This document shows positions 45,871-54,743 of a DNA stretch of 64,000 nt, in pieces. Below the pieces are notes generated by a model. It searched no databases. It saw only the letters and a program-made list of their open reading frames with translations, and was not told the origin of the DNA. This DNA comes from Sulfurirhabdus autotrophica (GTDB lineage: Bacteria > Pseudomonadota > Gammaproteobacteria > Burkholderiales > SMCO01): the NCBI RefSeq assembly GCF_004346685.1, contig NZ_SMCO01000010.1, forward strand, positions 1-64,000. The letters are read 5' to 3'. Made by a program: the position numbers and the translations under genes. The first letter of the stretch is position 1. Every line of letters starts with the position of its first letter.

Positions 45871-48450
45871 TTAGAATCTCCAGTTCAGGCGTAAATCCAG
45901 GTAGCGGGCAGTTTCTTCATTGCCATCATAAGGATGGCGACGGAGCCCGATGCCCCAGGTAAAGGATGTGGCATGGTCAAGTGTCCAATCCTGTTCGTAT
46001 TTCAGGCTGGTAACCGGCATAGCGCCAAAACCTGCCTGGGCGTAACTGCCTGCGCCAGCCACTACGCGATGCCACATGGATCGTTCGAATCTGCGGAAAC
46101 CCAGCCATTCACCGATTACGGTGAGCTCTGTGCCGGTTGCATGAGCTGGATTGAAATAGACCGCATCGTTCAGTGAATTCTGGGAATAGGAGAAGTTGGC
46201 CTCGGTATACAGTTTGAAGCGTGGCTGGTTTACCCAGCGCTCGCGCCAGTTGGCACTCCAGTCCGTACGTTTGTTGCCGTCGTTAAAATCTTGCCATGAC
46301 AGGGTTGTACCGATTTGACGTACTTCATCACGACACCAGGTGACAGAAGTACTGTACTTGCTGGCTGTAAGGTTTTGATTCAGGCCTTTTGAAGGTAAAT
46401 CTGTGGTATCAGTTTCGGCTACGGCCTTAAAAGTCCAATGATCGTCCGGGGCATAAGCCAGCGAGCCTGCCAGCCCTTTTCGGCTTGGTTTGACAGCTTG
46501 TCTGAGTTCCAATTCTGCCGACCAGTCGCGCCAAGCGTAATCCAGACCGGCTCCCATCCACTGCCGGAAGCCATTTCCGCCCTGAAATGAAGCATCGGCA
46601 CGTGCAAACGAAGCAAATAAGCGCCATGAGCGTGGTGTGTCCCAGGCGAGCGGAGCAGAGTAAAGTTTGCCTCGCATAACGAAACTGTGGCTTGCTTCGC
46701 CCCCCGCATCCCAAGTGCTTTCCAGCACAAGTTCGGGTTTGTCATGCAGAGCGTTCAAAGTGGCTGTTTCACGAACCGTCCGGTCTTCAGGATAGTTTGT
46801 CAAAAGCCAATGGGTTTCTGTTTGAGCACGTTGCCAGTCTTGTCTTGAAAGTGCTGCGCCTTGCGCTGCCAAATGCGCTTCTTTGTCTTTATCGTCAATA
46901 TTTAAGGCCAGGTCAGCATCATCCAGCGCACGTCTCGGCCAGCCACGCCACCGCTCTATGTGTGACAATAGCGCTCGTGTACCTGAGTTTCCCGGTGCGC
47001 GCAGCAATAACGCTTCCAGCCGGCGCTGCGCCTCGTCTAACTGGTCGGCATAGGCGCGTGCCATTGCCGCATCTTGCCGAGATTCCAGGTAAGCCGGATT
47101 ATCACGCGCCATGAGCGGGCTGTAGGTGTGAATTCGTAAAGGGGTTTCTTCGGCCAGGCGGTCGATGACTTCTTGCGCCTCGGTATAGGATTCGCAATCC
47201 ACCAACGCATGAAACAATCCCCATCGATACGCTGCATTTTTAGGGTCGCGTGTTATGAGTTCGCGATATAAGTCGCGTGCTTGTTCTGGCTGTTTAAGTT
47301 CAAGATAAGAAGCGGCTGCTGTAGCACGGGCGTAATCAGGCACAGCTTTACCTTCATGTAGCAGCGTCTCATACAACGCTACGGCTTCAGCGCTTCTGCG
47401 CCGGTTAGTAAGCGCTACCACACGGTCATACCGAATTTGGTCGTTTATCAGGGTGGTTTGTGCGGGTGGAGGATTTGTTAGTAACTGATCACTTTCTTTT
47501 AAAGCCATGTCAGTGTGTAAAAATCGCAAGATTGGCTTGTCTTCATCTGCAGCACCCCAGCGTATCAGCACGGCTGTGGTATCTGCTTGTAAAGCGGCAC
47601 TTTCTGCCTGGGTAAGCACACCGGGATGGGCTGCTGCTAATGAGCCAGCTTCGTGATATGCCCCCAACATGCGTAATACCTGGACATGCCCACGCCACCC
47701 TTCCCGGTCATTCGGAGCCAATTCTGTCAAACGCTGATAAGCGTACAAAGCCACGGTATATTCCTGCGCTCTTCCAGTCGCATATCCATAAGCGCGCCAA
47801 CTGTCTGGCTTGTCGGGATATTGCATGGTCAGGGATTTTCCTGCAGTAAGTGCGGATGCATAAGCGTTACCATCTGCCAGGGAATATACCAAACCCAATT
47901 GGCTTTCCCAGCGTGCGGGTGCATTGGCTAGTACCTGGCGGTATAAGGTTTCAGCCAGGCTGTAATGTTTCAAGTTACGTGCGGCGCTGGCAAGGGCTTC
48001 CAGTACATAGGCTGGGGTGTCTCGCCGCGCTGTCAATTGTTCCATCCATAGCAATGCTTCTTGGTCACGCCCAGCCCAGGTCAGCGTTGTTACGTAGTCA
48101 AACAGATAGCGAAGCGGTAATTGTGGTTGTGTCAGCGCTGATTGCCAAAGCATAGCGGCATCCGGATTGCCGCTGCGAGAAGAAGCGAGCGCTTGCTGAT
48201 AAACGGGCTCAGCTGTTGTCAGTGAAAAAGACAGCGAGTTGAGTGAATCCGCAAGCTTGAGCGTATTTTCGGCGGCATTAGCCCATACCGGTTGCGCCAG
48301 CATAATACAGGCTAAAAGCGGCCTGCAAAATGGCTGTATGGATAAGCTCAAAGGAATTTGTGCTGGCCGTGTTGTTTTTGTCTTAAGTTCAAGGGCGGAT
48401 TTATTTCGCAATGGCGAGTTTAACGACCTCAATTTATTAGCGTGATACAT
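45871..48450 (-). CDS. pgaA: PNAG export outer-membrane porin PgaA
   Basis: Outer-membrane protein exporting PNAG. The 859-residue product has a long N-terminal leader ending in a hydrophobic run (FCRPLLACIMLAQPVWANAA), a periplasmic superhelix of TPR repeats (AETLYRQVLANAPARWESQL, YAYQRLTELAPNDREGW, ARDLYRELITRDPKNAAYRW), and a C-terminal barrel ending ...EETARYLDLRLNWRF with the terminal Phe. It is first in pgaABCD, four bases from pgaB. A sigma-54 promoter and two ATGGA motifs are in its leader. Confidence 0.94.
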   Translation of the reverse strand: MYHANKLRSLNSPLRNKSALELKTKTTRPAQIPLSLSIQPFCRPLLACIMLAQPVWANAAENTLKLADSLNSLSFSLTTAEPVYQQALASSRSGNPDAAMLWQSALTQPQLPLRYLFDYVTTLTWAGRDQEALLWMEQLTARRDTPAYVLEALASAARNLKHYSLAETLYRQVLANAPARWESQLGLVYSLADGNAYASALTAGKSLTMQYPDKPDSWRAYGYATGRAQEYTVALYAYQRLTELAPNDREGWRGHVQVLRMLGAYHEAGSLAAAHPGVLTQAESAALQADTTAVLIRWGAADEDKPILRFLHTDMALKESDQLLTNPPPAQTTLINDQIRYDRVVALTNRRRSAEAVALYETLLHEGKAVPDYARATAAASYLELKQPEQARDLYRELITRDPKNAAYRWGLFHALVDCESYTEAQEVIDRLAEETPLRIHTYSPLMARDNPAYLESRQDAAMARAYADQLDEAQRRLEALLLRAPGNSGTRALLSHIERWRGWPRRALDDADLALNIDDKDKEAHLAAQGAALSRQDWQRAQTETHWLLTNYPEDRTVRETATLNALHDKPELVLESTWDAGGEASHSFVMRGKLYSAPLAWDTPRSWRLFASFARADASFQGGNGFRQWMGAGLDYAWRDWSAELELRQAVKPSRKGLAGSLAYAPDDHWTFKAVAETDTTDLPSKGLNQNLTASKYSTSVTWCRDEVRQIGTTLSWQDFNDGNKRTDWSANWRERWVNQPRFKLYTEANFSYSQNSLNDAVYFNPAHATGTELTVIGEWLGFRRFERSMWHRVVAGAGSYAQAGFGAMPVTSLKYEQDWTLDHATSFTWGIGLRRHPYDGNEETARYLDLRLNWRF

Positions 48451-48535
48451 GGAGCATCCATTAATTCCATTTTTAGTGAAGGCAGACTTCAGTAATAAAG
48501 CTTGTTCTGAAAAAATTCATTCTCAATTAATAGGA

Positions 48536-48551
48536 AGCAAAAAATATGCCA
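48536..48551 (-). promoter_or_regulatory. Sigma-54 (-24/-12) promoter of pgaABCD
   Basis: On the minus strand tggcatattttttgct has GG and GC at exactly sigma-54 spacing and is almost the same as the site before the PEP-CTERM gene at 21883. Transcription would begin around 48525, giving a ~75-base leader before the pgaA start. The rest of the 342-base gap 48451-48792 is AT-rich and has no gene; a small hairpin ggtgct-tat-agcacc lies near 48707. Confidence 0.7.
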
Positions 48552-48792
48552 CTTATAATTTATTGATTTATATATAAGTTTTATTTTTATTTGACGAGAT
48601 TCTGACAGCTGTGGCGAGTTGTACGGCTTGTTAACAGGTTGGTTTTGATGAAGAAGGTTGGATGAGGTGGAGGTATAGCTGTAATGCCGGTATTAAAAAT
48701 GGTGCTTATAGCACCGGGGGTAAAATGCTGGATAATTTTGAAAATCGGATCGAACTGATTCGAAAGAATTGTTCATACTCTTTCTGGTAGCG

Positions 48793-49710
48793 CTAAGTTT
48801 TCCAGACGCAAACGCAATTTCGCCCACTTGCTTTTGCACAAAGTAGCGCGTGGTCAGCATGTTCGATTGATTCCTCTATCCCTATGTCACTGACCATGTC
48901 AGCAATGCCGAATGAAGCGGTGACGTGAATAATTGATCCGTCAGGCATCGATATAGGCAGCGCTTGCAGTTCGGTACGCAATCGATTGATAGTGACTTCA
49001 AGTTGTTCTTCCGTCGTACCGGGAAAGTTTAATAGAAATTCTTCGCCACCGTAACGGAATATCGTGTCGTATTTTCGCAGCCTGTCAGTAAAGAACTGAC
49101 TGATCGTCTTTAAAACGAGATCTCCAGCCTGATGCCCGAATTGATCATTGATTTTTTTAAAATGATCGATATCCATCAGGCAAATAGAGCATGGTTCTTT
49201 TGTTCGAATTGATCTCTCCAGTTCTTGGGCAAGCTTGTAAGACATGGCATGGCGATTCCAAGTGCCAGTAAGTTGATCTACTGTGCAGACTTTTTCAATA
49301 AGCTCAAACTGAAGTTTGCGTGTTTCAAGCTTAAAATGGATAGCATTATCCATAAATGCATTATAAGCCCCCATCGAAATGGGAGATTGAGCCGTCTTGG
49401 AAACAAGCAGGTTTCGCACTTTGTCATGCATCAGTTTATGAAGGTTTTCCAACTTTTGGAACCTGACGTTCGAGCCTAATCCACCCTGATTTTGCTTGTA
49501 GTACCACTGACCAAATTTGCAGAGGCAGTGTCCGTCTTCCTGAAGGTCATCCGGATTGGGGTTGCCATCGCAAATCAGCGATCGGTGTATATCTTTCAGC
49601 CATTTTTCATGATGAAGAAGCGCAGAATCGATTTCCTGGATATTTCCCAGGCAGTTCTGTATTCCTGAATGCTTTGATTGATGCTGTATGGGAGGTTTTT
49701 TCCGTGGCAT
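48793..49710 (-). CDS. dgcZ: Zinc-binding CZB-GGDEF diguanylate cyclase (DgcZ type)
   Basis: Makes c-di-GMP. The 305-residue protein joins an N-terminal CZB zinc domain to a GGDEF domain, the same layout and size as E. coli DgcZ, which controls PNAG production and is inhibited by zinc. Candidate zinc ligands His34, Cys64 (CKFGQWYY), His91 and His95 reproduce the E. coli ligand spacing of 30, 27 and 4. The cyclase has DIDHFKKINDQFGHQAGD, the active-site motif FRYGGEEF and an inhibitory-site RKYD five residues before it. The start at 49710 has a poor ribosome site. It lies upstream of pgaA on the same strand with its own gap. Confidence 0.9.
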   Translation of the reverse strand: MPRKKPPIQHQSKHSGIQNCLGNIQEIDSALLHHEKWLKDIHRSLICDGNPNPDDLQEDGHCLCKFGQWYYKQNQGGLGSNVRFQKLENLHKLMHDKVRNLLVSKTAQSPISMGAYNAFMDNAIHFKLETRKLQFELIEKVCTVDQLTGTWNRHAMSYKLAQELERSIRTKEPCSICLMDIDHFKKINDQFGHQAGDLVLKTISQFFTDRLRKYDTIFRYGGEEFLLNFPGTTEEQLEVTINRLRTELQALPISMPDGSIIHVTASFGIADMVSDIGIEESIEHADHALLCAKASGRNCVCVWKT

Positions 49711-49847
49711 TTATTTCAGATCATTAATATTGGCTGAAGGAAGCATAAATGGTACATCCACTATTTGCAAACAAATTTGCCTGCAAAAAAACGTTATTCT
49801 TGATGGATTCTGAAGTGTTTTAGTGACTATACGTTATCAGAATGTAC

Positions 49848-51158
49848 TTAATTATTCCCGACACCCGGTTCGGTGTGCCGAATAGCAAGTATCTGATCCA
49901 CCCTGTTTCTATCTACATCAACCACTTCAAAGTCCCATTCACCACAAGAAAACTGCTCGGATTTACGAGGGATGCGGCCAAGAGAAGCAAGAACGAATCC
50001 GCCGACAGTGTGAAAATTGCCAAGATCTTCATGGGGAAGGGAGCGAATCTCCAGTTTGTCCTTCATTTCGTCGATAGCCAGCAAACCATCCAGCAACCAT
50101 GAGCCATCCGGGCGACGTACGGCGAGGGCTTCTTCAGAAGTGACGCCAAGAGGCATCATTTCACCTACCAGTGACATCATCACGTCATCCAGAGTGACAA
50201 TACCTTCGGTGACACCAAATTCAGTGACTACCAGGGCGAATGTGACCTTTTGCTGACGCAGCGTGCGCAGGAGATCGATCAGGGTTAGCGTTCCGGGTAC
50301 AAAAAGTGGCGTGGCCAGGGGAAGCTCGGCAAAATCCACGTTGCCTTCCATGGCCGCCTGCAGGATGTCGTGACTCTCGGCGATGCCGATAACTTGTTGC
50401 AGGTCGCCTTTGCAAACCGGTAATTGTGAATGAGGGGCTTCGCGCAGCAGTCTGAGATTGCGTTCGCGGGGAGCAAGCAGATCCAGATAAGTTACATCAG
50501 CGGTGGGGGTCATAATGGCAGCAAGCCGGCGGTCTTCCAGTCGAAGTACATTTCCCAGCAAGTGGCTTTCTTCCGAAGCGATGGCACCTACTTTGAACCC
50601 CTCGTCCACAAAGGCAAGAATATCTTCCACGCTGGTGACTGCAGGGGCTGATTTAATCGGCAGAATTGCCAGAATTCGGTCTGCGGTCCAGGAAAGGAAA
50701 TGGATAGCCGGCGATAACATCCTGATGAAAATCGCCATGAACGGGGCGCACATTGCAGCCACCCGCTCCGGGTGGGCGATTGCGATACGCTTGGGGACAA
50801 TCTCTCCCAAAATAATGGAAACAGCAGTGACGATGATAATGGTAATGGTGAATGAAATGGTGCCGCGCCATTCTGTGAGGAAGGCGAAGCCAGAGGGAAT
50901 GAATGAATCAACGGATGCAGAAAGGGCTGACTCGCCATAAATACCCATCAATAAGGCAGCAGCCGTTATGCCTGTCTGGGTTGCTGCCAGCAGGCGGCTG
51001 GGATGTTCTTTAATGGTGATGGCAGCGGATGCGCCTTTGTGTCCTTCATTAGCCATTTTGATAAGCTTGCCGCGTCGAGAGGATGCGAGCGCCATTTCGG
51101 CAAGGGCAAAAAATCCGGAAAGGACAATCAGAAGAACAAGTATCCACAGGGCATTCAT
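49848..51158 (-). CDS. CNNM/CBS/CorC-domain membrane transporter family protein
   Basis: A 436-residue protein of the UPF0053 (hemolysin C/CorC-like) family. Order: a four-helix CNNM domain (LVLLIVLSGFFALAEMALAS, ISFTITIIIVTAVSIILGEIVPKR), paired CBS domains (about 205-330; MTPTADVTYLDL, EGIVTLDDVMMSLVGEM) and a C-terminal CorC domain (SWLLDGLLAIDEMKDKL, FVLASLGRIPRKSEQ). Family members export divalent cations (Mg, Co) or have polyamine links (PaeA). It stands alone between dgcZ and regBA. The substrate is not predictable. Confidence 0.88.
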   Translation of the reverse strand: MNALWILVLLIVLSGFFALAEMALASSRRGKLIKMANEGHKGASAAITIKEHPSRLLAATQTGITAAALLMGIYGESALSASVDSFIPSGFAFLTEWRGTISFTITIIIVTAVSIILGEIVPKRIAIAHPERVAAMCAPFMAIFIRMLSPAIHFLSWTADRILAILPIKSAPAVTSVEDILAFVDEGFKVGAIASEESHLLGNVLRLEDRRLAAIMTPTADVTYLDLLAPRERNLRLLREAPHSQLPVCKGDLQQVIGIAESHDILQAAMEGNVDFAELPLATPLFVPGTLTLIDLLRTLRQQKVTFALVVTEFGVTEGIVTLDDVMMSLVGEMMPLGVTSEEALAVRRPDGSWLLDGLLAIDEMKDKLEIRSLPHEDLGNFHTVGGFVLASLGRIPRKSEQFSCGEWDFEVVDVDRNRVDQILAIRHTEPGVGNN

Positions 51159-51356
51159 GTTGCTACTCCAATTTTTTGGGAATCTGCGCTATTTTAGCAA
51201 ATGCGGCGTGATATGCAGATTTGGGGTGTGAAAAATAGCGCATTCTAGATTTGCGCCATAATTCTTTAGCCGTCTTGAAGTGTACCCTAAAGTAGCCGGT
51301 GTTTTATTGGAAAGCTAGCTAGGCTGTGACTGAAGTAGTTGTTAACGAAAATTTTT

Positions 51357-51920
51357 CTATACCTTGACGGGTTTTTTAGTCAGTTTTCTTTGCAGGGTAC
51401 GGCGATGCATGTTGAGGGCACGGGCTGTGGCGGAAATATTGCCTTGATTTTCTGCCAGTATTTTCTGGATGTGCTCCCATTCAAGCCTGTCCACAGACAA
51501 AGGGGATGGGTTAATGGCGATCTGGGCGTCGCCACTTTCTTTATGCAGTGCAGCCACAATCTCATCGGCATCAGCCGGCTTTGCCAGATAGTGGGTGGCG
51601 CCAAGCTTGATGGCTTCTACCGCAGTGGTTATGCTGGCGTAGCCGGTGAGTACGACAATACGGGTTTGTTCATCCAGTTCCTTGAGTTTTTCTACCAGTA
51701 TCAGGCCAGAAGGGCCGGGCATCTTCAGGTCGATTACGACATATTCTGGCGGATTGGCTTGGGCGAGCAACAGTGCTGTGCCAACCTCATGGGCAACACT
51801 GATAGTAAACCCTCGTTTTTTTAATGCGTTGGCCAAAACTTTGCAAAAAGTCACATCGTCGTCAACCAGCAGCAAGCTGGGGAGTTCTTCTTCGGAGGGT
51901 GTTGCGCTATTTTCCATCAT
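51357..51920 (-). CDS. regA: Redox response regulator RegA/PrrA
   Basis: A 187-residue two-domain regulator. The receiver has LLLVDDDVTF and phospho-acceptor Asp in YVVIDLKMPGPSG; a short linker leads to a Fis-type helix-turn-helix (GNISATARALNMHRRTLQRKL), the compact RegA layout without an AAA+ domain. In known systems it controls CO2 fixation, respiration and hydrogen or sulfur oxidation genes with redox state. Its start overlaps the regB stop by four bases. Confidence 0.92.
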   Translation of the reverse strand: MMENSATPSEEELPSLLLVDDDVTFCKVLANALKKRGFTISVAHEVGTALLLAQANPPEYVVIDLKMPGPSGLILVEKLKELDEQTRIVVLTGYASITTAVEAIKLGATHYLAKPADADEIVAALHKESGDAQIAINPSPLSVDRLEWEHIQKILAENQGNISATARALNMHRRTLQRKLTKKPVKV

Positions 51921-53254
51921 ATTAGGTGCGTAGCCAGTTTTGCTAAAGGGAGTGTCAGTCGGATGCAGGCTCCACCCCCTTCGCGGTTGAATAATTCCAC
52001 GGTGCCGCCAAGTCGTTCAATCGTGGCATTGGCAAGAAACAGGCCGATACCTATCCCTTGCCCGGGCGCTTTTGTCGTGAAAAAGGGTTTGCCGGCCTGA
52101 GCCATCGTTTCGGGTGATAAACCGGGGCCGCGATCCAGAATTTCAACGAACAGGGTTTGATTGTCCCATTTTCCCAGAATTTCAAGACTTTCAGGGGAAG
52201 CGTCTGCGGCATTATTGAGCAAATTCATGATCGCCTGGCTTAGTGTCTGGTCCGCAATGATGTCGGGAGTGGGTTGCGTACCGCCCCAATTGATAGCAAT
52301 TTCCGTTTTGGGGCGCAAAATTTGCCACTTATCCACTAACTCGGAAAGGTAGGTATTTACTGGCAAGCTGTTGCCGCCTTCTGCTCTGACTTGTCCGGAT
52401 GATGCGAGCAAATTAGAGAGTATTTGCTTGCAGTTGGCAACCTGATCGCGCAATATTTGCAGATTTTCCGATAATTCCGGGTCGTTTTTATATTCGCGTT
52501 GTAATTCGTTGGTAACTACCGCCATGGTAGAAAGCGGGGTGCCCAGTTCGTGCGCAGCCCCCGCAGCCAGCGTACCCATGGCTACAATGCGTTCATTGCG
52601 CAGAGTTTCTTCACGGGCGTTTGCCAGTAGTTGGTCACGTTCCCGCAATGTGGCAGCCATTTTGACAACAAAAAATGATACCAGCACTGCGCTGATCGCA
52701 TAGTTGAACCACATGCCCAGCACGTGGAGGCTGAATGTTTCCCCCCCGGTGTGATGCATGTGCGCAGCTGAAGGTGCCCGAGAGATGATGTTGCCCGGTA
52801 GGGAAGGGTCCGGGAAAGGATGTCCGAAAGGGACGTAGTAAAACATCAGCAGCGAGTAGCAGCTTATGGTAATTGTTGCCATTGCAGCGGTATAACTTAG
52901 TGGCAGCGTTGCAGCCGCGAGGGTTAGCGGAAGCAGAAACAAAGATATGAAAGGATTGGTAGAGCCACCGCTGAGGTAAACCAGCAAGGCCAGCACTATT
53001 ACGTCAATCGTTAATTGCCCAAACAGTTCCAGATCAGTGGTTGACCAAGGACGCTTCAGACGTTGCCAGGTGAGTAAATTGATCAGCGCCAGACCGCCGA
53101 TGATAATGGACATGGCAGTTAATGGTAATGAAATTGCCAAAAAAAAGTGCGCTACCAGGATTGCCAAAACCTGCCCGGCAATCTCAATGTTCCGCAGAAC
53201 GAACAGACGATGCAGGTTAATGGCTGCTGGCACTTGCCGATTAATCAAGATCAT
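51917..53254 (-). CDS. regB: Redox sensor histidine kinase RegB/PrrB
   Basis: A 445-residue membrane kinase. Six hydrophobic segments occupy about residues 25-200. The phospho-acceptor region AAGAAHELGTPLSTMAVV is the RegB form of the H box. The redox-active Cys is present in RDQVANCKQILSNLL, close to the H box as in RegB. The ATPase domain shows NLLNNAADASPE and GQGIGIGLFLANATIERLGG. RegB senses quinone and redox state. The pair with RegA is complete, and a barrel protein gene is divergent, 147 bases away. Confidence 0.92.
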   Translation of the reverse strand: MILINRQVPAAINLHRLFVLRNIEIAGQVLAILVAHFFLAISLPLTAMSIIIGGLALINLLTWQRLKRPWSTTDLELFGQLTIDVIVLALLVYLSGGSTNPFISLFLLPLTLAAATLPLSYTAAMATITISCYSLLMFYYVPFGHPFPDPSLPGNIISRAPSAAHMHHTGGETFSLHVLGMWFNYAISAVLVSFFVVKMAATLRERDQLLANAREETLRNERIVAMGTLAAGAAHELGTPLSTMAVVTNELQREYKNDPELSENLQILRDQVANCKQILSNLLASSGQVRAEGGNSLPVNTYLSELVDKWQILRPKTEIAINWGGTQPTPDIIADQTLSQAIMNLLNNAADASPESLEILGKWDNQTLFVEILDRGPGLSPETMAQAGKPFFTTKAPGQGIGIGLFLANATIERLGGTVELFNREGGGACIRLTLPLAKLATHLI

Positions 53255-53401
53255 AAAGGGTCGTCCCGTGTTTCAGTCATCCCTATTTTATCCTGTTTCC
53301 GGAAGGATAGTTAAGGTGCGACATCATGTCACATTCTTGAATTGGAATGACATCGATATGATGCAATGAAGCCAAAAAAATATTCAATGGGTAGGGGTAA
53401 T

Positions 53402-54340
53402 ATGAAAGTTCAAGGCAGCAGCTTTGTTGTATGTGGGATGTTTGTGCTGGTGCATACACTTGCCCATGCCAGTTGCGGGTCTGCCGCCTGTGCCATTAAT
53501 ACGCAGTGGGAACAGGGAATACAGCCGCCGGGGATAGCTGTTGATTTGCGTTATGAATATATCAAGCAAGATCAATTGCGCGAAGGCGCTTCAAAAACGC
53601 TGAAAGGCGCTGGTGAAGCACTAGAGAAGCAAACTACTAATCGGAATCTGGTCACTACGCTGGATTATATGCTTGATGCAAACTGGAGTTTCGCGTTAAG
53701 CGCACCCATTGTCAGTCGCGATCATACCCATGTGTTAAATGATACGCAGGAGACAGAATCCTGGAATTTTTCAAAATTGGGTGATGTTTTGGTAACGGGG
53801 CGTTATCAACCTTCTGTAGAGGCTTTCCAGAATTTCCGGTATGGCTTCAAATTCGGGGTAAAACTCCCAACGGGATCCACAGATATTGTCAATTCTGAAG
53901 GCGCAAAGGCGGAGCGTGCGCTTCAACCAGGAACGGGTAGCACAGACGCATTGCTTGGCGCATTTGTGCATCAGGCCCTGCCGAATACTTCAGGTGGTTG
54001 GTTTGTGCAAGCCGTGTGGCAACATGCCATAACAACTTACGACAATTTTACACCGGGCGATCGCATTGCCATTGATTTGGGGCTGAATTACCCGTTGTCG
54101 GAAAAATGGGGAGTATTGCTTCAATTGAATGCGCTGCATAAGAATCGAGATGCAGGCACCAATGCTGAACCGGATTTGTCTGGAGGGACATATGTTTTTG
54201 TAAGTCCGGGTTTGAGCTATGCACTAGGTCCACATTCACAGGTTTATGGATTCATTCAGAAACCTGTTTATCAGTATGTAAACGGTGTGCAATTAACAGC
54301 AGATTTAACAGCGGTGATTGGGGTACGTCATCACTTTTAA
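53402..54340 (+). CDS. Outer-membrane beta-barrel transporter-like protein
   Basis: A 312-residue exported barrel of the MetA-pathway/transporter type (pfam13557-like). ATG 53402 follows aggggtaat; an earlier ATG at 53366 has no site. A signal peptide (MKVQGSSFVVCGMFVLVHTL) ends at AHA-SC, and the mature N-terminus has a Cys pair (SCGSAACAIN). Strand-like segments follow (FGVKLPTGSTDI, FVQAVWQHAITTYDNFTPGD, VGVRHHF-type aromatic end). It is divergent from regB and may be regulated by RegA. Substrate unknown. Confidence 0.65.
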   Translation: MKVQGSSFVVCGMFVLVHTLAHASCGSAACAINTQWEQGIQPPGIAVDLRYEYIKQDQLREGASKTLKGAGEALEKQTTNRNLVTTLDYMLDANWSFALSAPIVSRDHTHVLNDTQETESWNFSKLGDVLVTGRYQPSVEAFQNFRYGFKFGVKLPTGSTDIVNSEGAKAERALQPGTGSTDALLGAFVHQALPNTSGGWFVQAVWQHAITTYDNFTPGDRIAIDLGLNYPLSEKWGVLLQLNALHKNRDAGTNAEPDLSGGTYVFVSPGLSYALGPHSQVYGFIQKPVYQYVNGVQLTADLTAVIGVRHHF

Positions 54341-54743
54341 TATGGGATCCATTTTTTGTAGATAAAGAAAAAATTGCCTTCTGATTATCCAGGATTATTG
54401 GCCATGACAAACCGCTTTCAGATAGATTCAAGCGTGTTTTCAACGTCAATCAGAAAACGGGGAAGTTAGCTCATGCCAAAGCTAATCCAGTAAAATGCCG
54501 CTTTATAGGTGTGTTTTTACACAATATCGACCCGTTTCTGTTGCAGAGGTAGTCCCGGAATAGCTGTCTGCTTTTCAACCCATTTCCTCAATAAATTCAA
54601 TTCCTGTCACAACGCCGAGCCCAGGTTATTCATTTGGACTGCCAAAACCGGCAATTTCCTCGGCAAGGTTACCTGCGCTTATTTCGCGTTGAATAAGTGC
54701 ACTACTATTCGACACGCTGCACCAGTCCATCGTCACCCCCGTA
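54341..54743. other. Intergenic region without recognised gene
   Basis: This 403-base gap separates the barrel gene (plus) from the convergent LysR gene (minus). Reading frames here have no family resemblance or ribosome sites. A poor inverted pair (aaaattgcc...) exists near the start, but no clear terminator is visible. Confidence 0.5.

Noticed and set aside
49785-49815. A sigma-54-like site upstream of dgcZ on the minus strand (ttgcaaacaaatttgcc region)
   Set aside because: The GG to GC spacing is off by one base, which sigma-54 does not tolerate well.
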